Positions 9,795 through 21,285 of a DNA stretch of 64,000 nt are shown piece after piece. The notes beneath the pieces are model-generated. The model was given only the letters and a program-made list of their open reading frames with translations, ran no database searches and was not told where the DNA came from. The first letter of the stretch is position 1, and each line of letters begins with the position of its first letter. This DNA comes from Petrolisthes cinctipes (taxonomy: Eukaryota > Arthropoda > Malacostraca > Decapoda > Porcellanidae), in the NCBI GenBank assembly GCA_033782935.1, contig JAWQEG010000259.1, forward strand, positions 658,501 through 722,500, written 5' to 3'. The translations under genes were made by a program, and so were the position numbers.

Positions 9795-12384
9795 GTTAGT
9801 TATAGAGAGAGATTTTTACTCATAATTTGATTGTTTTAATAATTTTTTCATTTGTGATTTTTTTTCTTCACAATTTTTAGATCTTACTAATTTAGCTTTA
9901 CTGGTTTTAACTCGTTCATTAAGCTTTAGTCATATTGTTGTACTCGTTTATCTGTAAGAATGATATAGAAGGGAAGGAGAAATTGTAAAAAAAATGCTAT
10001 TTTAACATTAAATTTGATCAGAAGAACGTATACCACAGTGAAAATTAGATATCTCGCACATGTGTAACTTGCAAATAATTCCCGTGTGTGTCTGCTTACT
10101 TACCTGTGTGTGTGCTTACCTACCTGTGTGTTTGTGTGTGTACCCTCGCACAATAATTGACATAATGTACGGTGTTTGTATGTGCTTGCTTCAAGATATC
10201 GTACAGTGTTGGAGATAAATTTGGAGCAAGTGATCCCTAGAAACTATTCCAAGGAACAACAGCACACAGTTATTTTTGCTTATCTGGTCAAGTTTACTGG
10301 CGTACTTGGAGGAATCAAGCTACTCCAATGTACCAATGTATACTTACGAGTTTATTTTGTACAGGGTGTCCCAATATCTTAGACAAACCTCCCTGCCCAA
10401 CCCAACGTAGAATGGGTAAAGAGAAACCGCGAATAAGTGCAAAAAAATATTTAATAATCGACATCTCATGTGCACAGTTTCAAAACTTTGCTTCAATACA
10501 GTAAGAGGTTCCAGGCTCTCTAAGGGAGAGCCTCTCCATGCATGCAACAGATGGAACATAGCTGTTTAGTGTAGTATCCACAGACTTGCCTGGAAAAATA
10601 ATAAAGAAAAAAGTCAGGAACTCGCTACACATTAGGACATTATTGTGGCACATTACTTTTTATAAATAGGTACAAAATAATAATCTTTAAAGCAATTTAC
10701 CCTCTTAATCTTTCGTCCATGAAAATTTAATTTCAATTTCACAAATGGCTAGGTTTCTTATAACTGGGTAGCTTACCTCTCTCTGTGGGTATTATTAATG
10801 TTTGGTTCTCATGAAGAGGAATCTTCCTACAGGCAACTGAAAGAGCAAGTCTCTCAGTTTCGGTACCAAATAGCTTGCCTGAAATATACATTAAAGTAAT
10901 ATTTTCTTCCAATTAAACCTTTGTGTAGGGGGTTACGTTAATTGAAGAAAACTATGTGTCTGTGATTTTCAGCAAACATGCTCTTACATCTATTACACAT
11001 TATAATAATAATAATTATTATTATTGCCAGAATTTAATTCTAAAGCAAATTCAAATTATTCAACTTAAGGCACAACTCATTCATCTACATTACTGTATAA
11101 GAAACGTTTTTATAGTAAACAGTATCATGTATGCATATAGAAATTAAAAGATGCAAAACATTTATGCACTACGCTACAACAGTAGTTGCTCAGCCTCAAG
11201 GCTCCTGCACTCCTCGAAGTTTTGTAAAAGCCCCTTCCATACGAGAAGCAAAAACAAGGCGGGCACGGCCAACTGAGTGATATATTCTCGCATTTTACTA
11301 GTGTTACCAGCAACCATTGGTCACTTGTGCCTACACCCCCCACAAAATTTGTAACAATGTCTGCCCGCCGTCTTTTGCCTCTCGTGTGGAAGGAACTTAA
11401 TTGTAAATATTCACCAATCACAAAAATCTTCTCATGCACTTAGGTGTGATATCATATTCACAGAGTATCATTATTCTTGGCTAGATAGCGCCATTGCCAA
11501 TACTTATTAATAAACACAAAGGAATATATCATAATGACAAGGTGAAGAACCCAAGCTTGAAAGGAAAACACCGGCATAATTTCCTTATCATACAAATTCT
11601 AGCTACTGTTCTACTTAACATGTAATACTCCACACAAAAACACAAATATCTCTTACAACTTTTGGCGTTTCCGGGGTACTAAATTAATCATCCAGCAGGT
11701 CACAAACTGCAGGCGTTCCTCTAAGCCTAAGAGTTTAAGTTATTAGTCTCTACCAAAACCACTTCCTATCACATTACATGCTGCATCTTAGCAAACTTCC
11801 CAAGCTGATACAAGAGGGCAGAAACATAGTGGACGGAAATTAGAAAATCACACGACTATTCATACCACATGTAGGCTAACAAATATTGTGGTGCCAAAGT
11901 ACTGTGATAATATAATAAAATTTAAATAGTGAAGAATGGGCCTAAAACAGGCGTATTAACGAATCTCTTTAGTAACTAAGGTCACTGAAAGTTGGATAAT
12001 AAAGCGCCTTATTAACAAATTATAGTAATATTGCAATAATAAATTTAACAAAAACCTTGGCAAGACTTAGTCTAGGGCCCATAATATATTATTAACGTAC
12101 TTTAACTGCTACCTTGCTGGAGGAAGTGAAGCACAATCTGGCAATAAATTACTTTCAGTTAAAGACGGGTTGATGAAGAGTGGGAAGAGCATCTTTCTTT
12201 AATCGTTGTTGATTTACAGGCACTGGCAGACCAAGTAACTCGTACTTCAAGTTTCTTTCATAGGCACTGGGATGAAAATGCCTGCTGCATATCCTGGCAG
12301 TTTCTGTTAATTTTGTAATGTTACACTGATGCAACCACTTTTTTCTAGCTTCCTCATTGCTCGGGAATCTATGTAAAATTATCT
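9795..12384 (+). other. Intron 1, first part: no gene recognised
   Basis: A/T-rich DNA with a TG-rich stretch at 10083-10142, (ATA/ATT)n at 11001-11033, and short chance frames only. No inverted repeat or copy of the other families was recognised. It is probably host intron plus old unrecognisable repeats. Confidence 0.5.
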
Positions 12385-12615
12385 TTACGACATGTACAGC
12401 TCCGGACTGAATTTCTTAGTACAGTCAGCACTGCCAACGCCTATTTTTGGGGGGTTCAGAATTCGAGCATGTTGACTCGCTTGTCTGACACACACACACA
12501 CACAGTAGGGGTTGGGGGTAGAACGGTGATAGCCATGCAGATGTGTGTAACTAACTACAGGTATAAGGGATCTCCTACAAACAAAAAACTCCGGACTATT
12601 AAACCGTTAGTGGTC
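12385..12615 (+). repeat. Rep-2 copy 1
   Basis: It starts near GTACAGCTCCGGACTGA, continues through CAGTCAGCACTGCCAA and a (CA)n run at 12489-12504, and ends in the region CTCCGGACTATT…GTGGTC. The same succession occurs in reverse complement at 31180-31410 with similar length. The inner dinucleotide run differs between copies. It has no coding capacity. The unit begins and ends near an ACTCCGGACT/AGCTCCGGACT motif. Confidence 0.75.
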
Positions 12616-12649
12616 CCATGGCTATGATGGCTTTCTCCGAACCATCACA

Positions 12650-12888
12650 AAAGACGAGGCACCCCCTACTCAGCCAGAACTGTCAGACTCGTGTTACAGT
12701 CTAACATTTTCTCATTGAGTGCCCCCAATATAATGCTGCTCGGCGGCAATTATTCTCTTCATACTTCTCACGGTCGTGTCGCTTCCCTGTCAGGCTTCCT
12801 CAGTGAGTCTACCTTGTTGTCTCATTTCCCCCCCGCCCCAAGCACGACTCCTGCCTGACATTTAATACCATACCATTCCTGTCCGGTT
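12650..12888 (+). pseudogene. C-terminal scrap of an unassigned non-LTR ORF2
   Basis: One frame gives YNAARRQLFSSYFSRSCRFP, the stretch that follows the last cysteine/histidine motif in RNase H-bearing non-LTR proteins. The preceding bases give a degenerate HILxECP-like segment with frame shifts. The related stretch at 30270-30445 on the minus strand has SRSCRLPVRPPQ and shares the following non-coding bases (AAGCACG…AATACCRTACCATTCC). So both are remnants of the 3' end of one family. Confidence 0.55.
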
Positions 12889-12925
12889 ATCCTCTCCTCC
12901 ACATAGGAGAGGATGTTCCCTCCCC
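12889..12925 (-). mobile_element. Short NLR-A 3' ORF fragment
   Basis: On the minus strand it reads GGGGAGGGAACATCCTCTCC… then TATGTGGAGGAG, encoding GN(I/T)LSYVEE. It matches the NLR-A segment just beyond the ORF2 end at 61795-61830 and 1450-1495. Orientation is opposite to the NLR-A fragment that follows at 13037, so it is a rearranged scrap. Confidence 0.5.
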
Positions 12926-13036
12926 ATGGGGAGGCGGTGGCAGAGTGGATAGAGAGACGGACTGCAAATGCCAAGGACCCGGGTTCAAATCCATGACTCT
13001 GTGGATGAGGCGACAGCGCTTTTGTAGGTGGGTGAA
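12921..13036 (+). mobile_element. tRNA-derived SINE, truncated at its 3' end
   Basis: It contains a perfect A-box, TGGCAGAGTGG (12940-12950), and a B-box, GGGTTCAAATCC, near 12980-12991. The spacing and an anticodon-like GACTGCAAAT between them suit a tRNA-derived Pol III promoter. It is not a working tRNA: acceptor-stem halves do not pair and sequence continues beyond the tRNA length (ATGACTCTGTGGATGAGGCG…). It runs straight into NLR-A ORF1 at 13037, at the shared text ACCTCCTTGAGC. Confidence 0.65.
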
Positions 13037-13978
13037 CCTCCTTGAGCAAGATATCCTCCACTTGGCTAACACCCAATTAATCAGTATTGGTAGTGCCAGA
13101 CAGCAACTCAACTTCAGGCGACAGAAGGATGGTGGTGTGAAGACATACGCCTCCTCCCTTCACCCTAAATCGGTTGCAGCACCATCTCAACTCTCTCAAG
13201 AAGAGGCTGCTTCTTGCTCTAGCAAGAGCGTTTCTAAGGTTTCACTACATAATAGTTTCTCTGTCTTGGATACTATATCAGACACTTATTCTGGTGACCC
13301 TTCAACTGATGAAAATTCTCAGACTTTAGCTAAAGGTGCCCATGTGGTAGAGGTTCACCCTGCCACACGCTCTCCAAAAAGGAAACTTAAGTCACTTAAA
13401 CTGCCACAGAGACGTCTTCGTGGTTCATTTGAGGCACTTGACTCCATAGATGTTCCTCCTTGCATGGCAACCGCCTCTGTGGACTGTCCATAGTTTCCTC
13501 TCAATTTCACAAGGAGCGTTCTCATGGCTCTGATGAATCTCTTGATTCAGCAGATGTTCCCCCTCGCAAGCTACCTTCGGGATCATTAGAGGGACGTAAA
13601 GTTAATGTGGATGTCTCGGATGTTGTGACTTTAAAAGATTCAGTTTTTCTTCCACTTGAGCAGCGGAGTGATTCTTCCACCTGTATTATGGATGTTGATG
13701 TATCTGCCTGTGTCAGTGATACCACTGCTGTACAGGACAATACCAATGTAATTGTTTCAAAGAATATCCCTGCTCATCTACCTTCATCTTCTAAAATATC
13801 AGATGCTTCAGGGACTCATCTACGGGTCCCAATTACTGCCCCAAGTACTACTTCTCGGGTTCGCTCTTTTTCTAGTGGCCCAGGATTAGACAAAACTTAT
13901 CGCTTGAGTAAACCCTCAGGTCAAGGTGGTAGTGGGAAGTACCTCCGTGAGGCTTCCCAAAAATCAGTACTAAAGTAA
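13037..13978 (+). pseudogene. NLR-A ORF1 C-terminal half
   Basis: It encodes LLEQDILHLANTQLISIG… after the zinc-knuckle region, then a long serine/aspartate-rich part with repeated SLDS.DVPP(R/C)K modules and CVSDTTAVQDN. It ends with a basic segment at 13978. A frame shift near 13480 splits it (first frame stops 13493, second continues). It matches 57187-58126 closely. The modules are low-complexity, typical of disordered ORF1 regions in I-group elements, where ORF1 binds element RNA. The zinc knuckles themselves are absent here. Confidence 0.75.
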
Positions 13979-14205
13979 CACTGTCCAAGGTCCTTCAGTG
14001 GAATTGCCGTGACTTGCGTGCTTCTTGGTAGGAACTGCGTATTCTTCTCTCTAGCTTCTCTCCTGTATGTGTTTCTCTCCAAGAAACAGTGCTTGGGGAC
14101 TACATTCCTGCCATTCCTCCTGCATACTGTGCATTTTATTCCAAATAATTTGAAGGGCAGGGACACCATGGTGGCTCTGCCATTCTAGTTCACCGAGATG
14201 CCATT
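13979..14205 (+). pseudogene. NLR-A endonuclease N-terminal scrap
   Basis: It reads VLQWNCR then a TAG stop (TGGTAGGAACTG near 14026), and continues LLSSFSPVCVSLQET, the catalytic glutamate box of AP-type endonucleases. A further TAA lies near 14147. It ends at SAILVHRDA, where Rep-1 takes over. Compare 58135-58350, which is the same stretch without the first stop. Confidence 0.75.
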
Positions 14206-14573
14206 ATTTAGCGGAAGGTGTGAAATAACCCGTGGCAAAACATCATACTGATCCAACCTTTAGTTACATTGTTATTCCCGAAAAACAGTGCGACACGGGC
14301 CCTGAAAGCGTTAGTAGTATTGCGTCCAACCACCCTCCTTGATAAAAATTTTCAGCCGGTCTGGCATTGATACACTGCTCTCCATAAGAATATCATTGTA
14401 GTACTAATGTCCTGGTCTCGAAACATTGTTCGAAAACACAACACGGTCACAAGCTTTGTCATATATATATATATATTATGTGTATTGGTAAACTTTTATC
14501 TGATGGTGTCACTGACAGATCAGTGCGGACGTATGGTTAATTATTATTATCCTATTGTTAAAGATGTGCAGCA
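14206..14573 (+). repeat. Rep-1 copy a (right end plus inverted left end)
   Basis: The first part (14206-14313) is the right end of Rep-1, AGCGGAAGGTGTGAAATAAC… to GAAAGCGTTAGTAGT. After about 90 other bases, 14410-14475 is the reverse complement of the Rep-1 left part (GGTCTCGAAACATTG…CAAGCTTTGTC followed by an AT run). The inverted part appears to continue beyond the NLR-C insertion at 20349-20460. So NLR-C landed inside a head-to-head Rep-1 arrangement. Confidence 0.65.
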
Positions 14574-14763
14574 TTTTTTTTTTTTTTAATTAATTGTGCC
14601 GCAGCGTCAATCAACAGGCAGGCAACAATACACACGGGTGGGCGGGACCCATGAGAATCCAATGACTACAACCACACATACACACGCACACACACACACA
14701 CACACATCACGAAAACATAATAGAATGGAGCACAAGCATACAGACAAATATTTACATCATGAC

Positions 14764-17700
14764 CTATTTAAATCCACCAAAACGAGGGTGGTGTACTAGA
14801 AGTTCCTCCAAAACCTGATGGTTCAGCAGGTGTCGACAAACCACATCAAGTGGCAGGCCCCGGGGCAGCAAGTGTCGGACAGTGGGGCAAGCCAGGCAAT
14901 AGTGCTCTATAGAGTTGGCACGAGGCGCTCGACACAAGCGACACTCAGTGAAGGGAGGCTCACCCTGCATCCCAGCAACCTGCCACGGTGGCCGGTAGCC
15001 AAGCCTCAAACGAGCAGAGACTACATTGTGCCTCTGAACCATGAGGCCTCGACGACGGTAGGAATATTTGTGATGGCAGACAGACTCGTAATGTGTGATG
15101 GAGATGCTGAAGGGCCTCTCTGCATCCCTGCGCCACCGTACAGGGAGGAGAGCGGCGGAGTGGACTTTAGAGAGGTAACAAGTCAGGGAGAGAGGACGTC
15201 CAACACCACGAGGAGGCAGATGGCAGGCTTCCTTTGCGAGTCTGTCAACTGTACCATTGTGATGTAAACCTACATGGGATGGCACCCATAAAAATTTGAG
15301 TCAAGTTACGATGACTCAATAAGGCCAAAAACGATAAAATCTACCGAATAACAGTAGAGTGTGTGGGCTGAACACTAGAGAGGGAATGAAGGGCAGGTTT
15401 GGAGTCACAAAAAATGGCAGCATTCACTCCACGTTGACAAACAACACTAACAGCATCCAGAATGGCATACAGTTCACACAATGATGAGTTAGAGAGGTAG
15501 AGACGACGGCCAACCCAGCCCCCTGGAGGTGACTCCATGTCAGGTGAGAAAACAGCAAAACCTGCTGTACCATCCACTTGCAATGAGCCATCAGTGTAGA
15601 GGCAGTATGGATCTGTGATGGAGGACGTCACTGTTTCTATGTGTTCCAGAGCCAACTGCCGCTGTAGAGAAGGCAGTTCCAACTTGGAAGTAGGTGTGAA
15701 GCTCACATCAGGTGTTGGTAGCATCCACGGAGGGGGTCCTGGGGGGACGTCTGCCACCATTATATCTGTATTAAGAATACGGAGCATAGAGGAAACAGAC
15801 CTTATAAGAGTACGTCCGGCAGGCAGTATGGGAGGGACCGGGGAGTTTGGTATAAGAGAAGTCCTGACTAACTGAGAGTAATGGGGTGAAAAATGTGGGA
15901 AATGGAGGCACTTGACAGTGAAGCAAGTAACACTAGAATAAATTCTCTCCACTAACGGGGGAAGACACAATTCACGCTGCATGTTCACTATCCTGGTCGA
16001 CATTGGACAACCGAGAATTATTCTTATTGCTCTATTCTGAAATTTTTCTAAAGTTTCAAGAGTAGCCCTGGGAAGTTGAATCAGAGCAGGGGAGAGGTAA
16101 TCAACAACTGAACGGATAAAAGCAATATAGATAGTCCTGGCTACTGGGATGGAGATGCCCGAGGAATTGTTAGTGAGCCATTGAAGTGGTGTAAGTCTGT
16201 GCTGGAGACGACCCAATTAGTCCTGGACAATGGGATGGTCTTGAGGTCTGGCAGGGATAATCGGCCAAATATTGACTGGCGCGCCCAGGTAGCGATACTG
16301 GGAACACAAGGGAATGACAGTCCCTCCAATAGTGAACACTAGCCGAGCTTGAGGAAGGTGGCAGGTGAATATTCTGCTCTTATCTAGGGAGACAATAATG
16401 CCACAGTGAGAGGAGGACACAGAGAAGGAGTCAAGAAACCGCTGGAGATCCCTTGGTGAGGTAGAATGAACACAGATATCATCAGCATAGCACGTAATTG
16501 CAGTTCCAGGTATATGAGGGAGAGAAGTGAGCAGCCGATGCATCAGAATATTAAATAACAATGGGCTGAGAACACCCCCTTGAGGCGTACCAAGATGAAA
16601 ACTGTGCAAAGGACTGAGCGCACCACTGAAAAACACATGGGAGGTCCTGTTACTCAGGTAGCCCCGAATCCACCGTAATAGATTACCCTTTATCCCAAAG
16701 TCAACCAGTTGATCCAAAATGACGTCTCTATTAGCAACATCAAAGGCACTTAGAAGGTCAATGAAGGCCAGCACACTGTCCCTGTTAAGGCGAGAGTACA
16801 GGTCAACTAGGCAGTGGTGTGTGCTCCGCTGGGGAAGGAAACCAAACAGCCATGGAGAAAGGCGATCCTGCAGTCTGTACATGAGACGATTGAGTAAGAT
16901 TCTTTCCATAACCTTACAAAAACAGGAAGTCAGGGAAATAGGTCTGAACTTCGCAGTGCCGGGCTGCTGGTCCAGGTTCGTGGTACACAACCATCACGAA
17001 GACAAAGATTGTACAGTCGAAGTAGAGGGTTCCCAGGAACTTGTTGAAGTAGGCGCAGCACAGCATAAGTAATACCATCATCACCAGGGGAAGAAGCTCT
17101 ACCCCGAGAGAGAGCACGTCGCAACTCCTCCTCAGTTATCTCCTCTGCATCATCGTCATCATCTTGCAACAGAGCAGACATTAGATGTAGCCGATGGACA
17201 GCAGCAGGGGAAGTGAGTGCATCTTGTATGTGGATGGGTAGACTGGCTGAGGTAGATTGTTCTGACCAGGCATCGACAAGTTGTTTGGCATAGTCGGCGG
17301 GAGTGTGATGACGAGCAGTGGCCCGTGTCTTTTTAACAACCCGACGGATGAGGTGCCACATAGAAGCCACACTTGTTTGCTGGTTGATGCTGTCCATGAA
17401 CCGCTGCCAAGACTCAGTGTGAGCACACTCCTGCAGGGCAACTAAAGCGTCCCTAGACATCTGGTAATGATGGAGCAGGTCAGGGGTTGGGTTGGCTTGA
17501 AACAATAGGCCATCACGTTCAGCCTCCTCCTTTGCCTCTTGTATACGTGCATCCAACGTCCAGGAGTGGGCAGTATGGCGATGCTGGATGTGTGGCCAGG
17601 AGACATATAGCCTATAAAAGTCATGAGTAACAGATACAAGATCAGAGTACAACTGTTCAGCTGATGATATGTCAAATGTAGGGAATACATGGGCCATGAA

Positions 17701-18640
17701 TAAGATGTAAGTCGGGCAATATTTAGGGGGCACAGCAATACACAAACGAGTGGCTGAAGCACTTGACCCAGCAGGTAGAGAATAATGAAACCGAAGAGCG
17801 ATGTGATCAGAGAATAAGTGATAGTGACGTGTATAAATAAGGTGTCATCATCTAGTGGGACAGAAGAGAAGCTACGGTACCAACATCAAGAAGCTCCACT
17901 GTTTCCTCTAGTGTCACACCCAATAATCTCGGGGCCTCGCAAGAGTCACGGGCTACTGATAGCCTACAGCCCCGAGGTTGAGGTATAGAAAAAAATAAAT
18001 AAATAAATAAAGTCTGGCACGGAGGAGCACAGGACCTGAGATGCTGTCAGGCCAGACGAGAGGATGTAATCCACAGTACCTGCCCGGCAATGAGTGGCAC
18101 CACCAGTGTCCCAGCGTGTCAGATGATGCTTGCGGATGTATGAAAGGAGACGAACACCATTAAGATTAATAGAGCCAGAACCATCACCCAATTCAGAATG
18201 CCGAGCATTAAAATTTCCCATATAAACCATACCACGCACTGTTGGAGAAGGAAGAGCCTCAAGAGTGAGTCTAGCTGGGGCAGAATAGACATTACATAGT
18301 TGGAATACTCCATTCCCAGGTGGAACCTCAAATAGCTGAAAGTTCATGTCAGGATCAGTGGAGGTACGGAGAAGGCGATGTGGCAAGGAGCTATGTATGC
18401 AAGTCAGGAGACCATTCCTTACGAGATGAACATATGGCACATAACCTGAGAGGGGAGGAGCTTGCCCAGCAGCGAGCAGCCGTCCTGGAAATGCTTCCTG
18501 GAGAAAAATAACACTGGGGTGATGACGAAAAACATAGGCCTTGAGTTGAGTGAGCTTAGCATAACTGGTGATACCACATACATTCCAGGAGATGACATCC
18601 AGCTGGCAATCACTAGCGAACTCAGTATTTGGAGGTAGAA
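14764..18640 (-). pseudogene. NLR-C ORF2 (endonuclease, RT, RNase H, zinc motif)
   Basis: In order: endonuclease from about 18625 (CQLDVISWNVCGITSYAK, FLQEAFPG, MGNFNARHSELGD where family members have GDFN). It is split at about 17820-18010 by a short insert just before the SDHIAL box. Then linker (17745-16930); RT (16990-16217) with LNRDSVLAFIDLLSAFD, TPQGGVLSPLLFN and CYADDIC; RNase H (16216-15100) with YTDGS, the FCDSKPAL aspartate and WVPSHVGL; and finally ECRLCRAP…HYCLACP, a C-terminal zinc motif. A TAG ends the RNase H frame near 15341 and a frame change follows. All domains are present but the gene is broken. Confidence 0.9.
17820..18010 (+). mobile_element. SINE-X copy 1 inside the NLR-C endonuclease
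   Basis: NLR-C copy 2 (46340-46375) runs uninterrupted where this copy carries about 190 extra bases. The insert ends on the + strand in an A-rich (AAAT)n tail, after CGAGGTTGAGGTATAG. AATAAGT before and AATAAAGT after may be the target duplication. The core (CTACAGCCCCGAGGTTGAGG) recurs in reverse complement at 28690-28760. No clear A/B boxes were found, so its promoter class is unknown. Confidence 0.65.
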
Positions 18641-20041
18641 GTCCAGTGAGTGGAGGCAGATGAGTCACCCCGAGAAGATGGACCAGGAGAAGGGACTGAC
18701 TCGAAAAGCTTTTCAAGGCGAGATGCAACAGTATCCATCTTTTCGGTAAGGGTAGTGACAGTCGAGATGATGGCCTGCTGAGCCTCAACCAAGGTGGAGA
18801 GTTTGGAGTCATTGGCAGCCTTCGTGGCAACCAGTCCATTAATCCTGGCTTCGAGGGCAGAAAAGCGGTTCTCGAGAGCCGTACATCGTGCCATGAGGGT
18901 AGCAACAGACTTGCGGCGGGCCGGGTCTGGAGGTGAGGCAGGGCTGGTGGGAGGAACAGACTGATGAGGTGGTGGTGGCGGTGGTGGAGGCGGAGCAATA
19001 GTAGTGACACGAGCCTGGACCTGACGTCGAGTACATCCATGCCACACGTTAACCCCTGGCTGAAGGCATCGTGGACACTTCCATCGAGACGTATCCTCAG
19101 GGGGTGAAGGCTCAGAGGTGGAGGCAGCAGGATGTGATGGTTCGCCCCTGACAGGACACGTCTTGGTATCATGGTCGGCGGCACACCATGCACACTTCGG
19201 CCTGGCAGAACAGTACCGGGAGATATGCCCAACTCCCCAGCACCTGTAGCACCAAGGCTGGTCATTATGAAGTTTCCTCACCTCACACGGTGGAAGACAG
19301 GGGAGGAAATCAAAGGAAATCTCATTTGGAGGTGGATCGGGTTGACTCCAGACAACAACAATACGGCTAATGGGGGAACCATCTTGGAAAAAACGACGGG
19401 CAAAGTACACACCAGGGTATCCCTTAGCAAGTTTTGGCTCAACATCAATGGGAAAAAGGGTAAGGATGTAGCTGGGTAACTTACGAGGTGAGTCTTCAAG
19501 AATGAGATGCAGAGACAAAAATTCACCAGCCTTCACTCAATTAATGATATCCTGACGCTTCCTAGAGATGTAGACAAACCAGGAGGTGACAGCAGCCATC
19601 TTCACTTCAGCCAGTTCACACTGCAGCTGAAACGCCCTGTTGATATCAGACAACCAACGCAACTTTGTGTCCGTAGATGGGTTCCCAGAGAAGGAGAGCT
19701 TGACATAGGCATTTCTTGGGGCAAAAGCAGGAAGGTCGGACGAGGGCAAGGAGTTGGTATACAAGGAAGAAACACCACGTTGAGGCAGAGAAGGTATGTC
19801 ATGCACAGCTGAAGCACCCTTTGCAGTCTTGGCAGCCGGAGGCAAACAATCCACACCATCGGAATCCTGCTAGGAGTCGGACGAGGCATCAACGGGTCGC
19901 TTGGTAGAGGTTGAGGTGGAAGGCTGCAACCTGAGCTGCGGAGTGACCGAGGAGAGGGGGGGAGGGTTGCGAGAAATCCTCTTCCGACATGGCCAAGTCA
20001 GCCTCCAGGCAGGAAGCCACATCCGAATCCGCGCTCTCCAT
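18622..20041 (-). pseudogene. NLR-C ORF1 (zinc-knuckle nucleic-acid-binding protein)
   Basis: The ATG (20041-20039) opens MESADS… as in copy 2. The N-terminal part is acidic and serine-rich, followed by a conserved block (DAYVKLSFSGNPSTDTKLRW in copy 2; NAYV… here), then YPGVYFARRFFQDGSPISR, PWCYRCWGVGHISRYCSARP (CCHC), CAWCAADHDTKTCP and a C..C…H-type KCPRCLQPGVNVWHG. A proline tract and a coiled-coil-like C-terminus (LMARCTALENRFSALEARIN…) end at 18622. The frame shifts between 19537 and 19505 and near 19870-20000. ORF1 packages element RNA in this group. Confidence 0.85.
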
Positions 20042-20348
20042 CTGGCCAAGCAAGGCCTAGATGGGAAGCAAACAGCAACACGAACAGCTGAACACTCAAT
20101 CAGCGAAGGACACACACACACACACACACACAGACACAGACAATCACAACAATACAATACACAGAATCACAACAGACAAACAACACCAGCAACACCACAG
20201 AAACAACAACACACAAACAAGAATGCAGAAACAATACAAACAACAACACACAAGCAAGAGTGTAAAAGCAACACAAACAAGAATTCAGTAAGAGCGCCAG
20301 GAGAACGTCTTAACACCAACAAGGTTGGGGCGAGACTGATGTGTAGCA

Positions 20349-21285
20349 TCAGTTCCGTAAGGACCTTATGTCAAGAGTAGGTTGGAGCAGTGGATTATAT
20401 TATCGATAACGGCAGTACGTGTTTGATGGGATAGTGTTGTATGGAATTATTTTCCCATTTTTCAGGATTATATTTCCGTTTACCAGTGTAGATAAGGTTT
20501 ATACATAGTAAAGCAGATATAATGGGTGAACAAATGATACAATTTGTTTTAATAAGTACCGATAAATATTTTATTTTATTCTTCACTATCCAGGAAGATG
20601 TCGTCCTCATCATCACTATCGAGGTTCATAACGATGGGATCCATTCGTTCGTGGATGTTGTCTGTTGCCCAAAATTCTTCCTCGAAAGCTTGAAATGAAA
20701 CACACCACTCCTGAATTCCAACAAAGCATTGCTATCCCGTCAGGCACTGGCGTTTTCGTACACAACTCTACCATTTATATATCCTCGCTGTTATGTATCA
20801 CTATATGATAAAAAGTGATAACAATAACATTAAAACATATTGCCTGCTAGCATTATAATTATACCTATACATATTTTTAGGACTAAAGCTTGTGACCTTG
20901 TTGTATTTTCGAACAACTCTTCGAGACCAGAGAGAGAGAGAGATAGAGCGAGTAGGGTGGGGTAGAGAAAAAAGGGGATGGGTGGAGCCTGTGGACTGAC
21001 GTGGTATATACGTCACACTATGATCGTTCGTATCCCAGTGTTAAATTTCATAAAAAAGACGCATTTCTCGGGCACAAGTGCCTTAATTATTCACTTTTGG
21101 TAATTCATTATATTGCCCTAAATTAGCGGAAGGTGTGAAATTACACGTGGCAAAACTTCATACTGATCCAACCTTTAGTTACAGAGTTATTCCCGAAAAA
21201 CAGTGCGACACGGGCCCTGAAAGCGTTAGTAGTTTCGACAATACTGCTCTCAGTAAGAAAATCATAGTAGTACTAATGTCGTGTG
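20349..21285 (+). repeat. Rep-1 copy b, with inverted remnant on its left
   Basis: 20690-21235 is a full plus-strand Rep-1: TGAAACACACCACTCCTGAATTCC…, CACAACTCTACCATTTATAT, TATTTTCGAACAACTCTTCGAGACC, a GA run, CACACTATGATCGTTCGTATC, and the right end CAGTGCGACACGGGCCC…GTTAGTAGT. The match to copy a extends to TAGTACTAATGT (21285). 20349-20460 is the inverted left end split off by NLR-C. It has no open frame of note. About 550 bases are shared with 30440-30995. Confidence 0.75.

Larger units (their letters stand above)
13037..14205 (+). mobile_element. NLR-A copy 2, internal fragment
   Basis: Plus-strand fragment from the middle of ORF1 (13037) to the early endonuclease (about 14205), collinear with 57187-58350. 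It starts at the SINE junction and stops where Rep-1 begins (TTAGCGGAAGGTG). Neither a 5' leader nor a 3' tail is present, so both ends are secondary. Confidence 0.8.
14574..20337 (-). mobile_element. NLR-C copy 1, full-length non-LTR retrotransposon with target-site duplication
   Basis: It is complete on the minus strand: 5' leader from 20337, ORF1 (20041-18622), ORF2 (about 18640-14764), a 3' UTR and a 14-base poly(A) (poly-T 14574-14587 on +). The flanks are GATGTGCAGCA (14563-14573) and GATGTGTAGCA (20338-20348), an 11-base target duplication with one mismatch. Poly(A) instead of the (TCAA)n of NLR-A marks a different retrotransposition chemistry. Stops, frame shifts and a SINE insertion inactivate it. 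It lies inside intron 1 antisense to the host gene. Confidence 0.9.

Noticed and set aside
12936..12995. Genuine tRNA gene with a GCA-like anticodon
   Set aside because: Acceptor halves do not pair and the sequence continues beyond a tRNA as a SINE body. Only A and B boxes are convincing.
19870..20380. Histidine/glutamine/asparagine-rich frames near 20061-20380 and 44016-44400
   Set aside because: They fall in the CA/GT-rich 5' leader of NLR-C and read on the wrong strand for that element.
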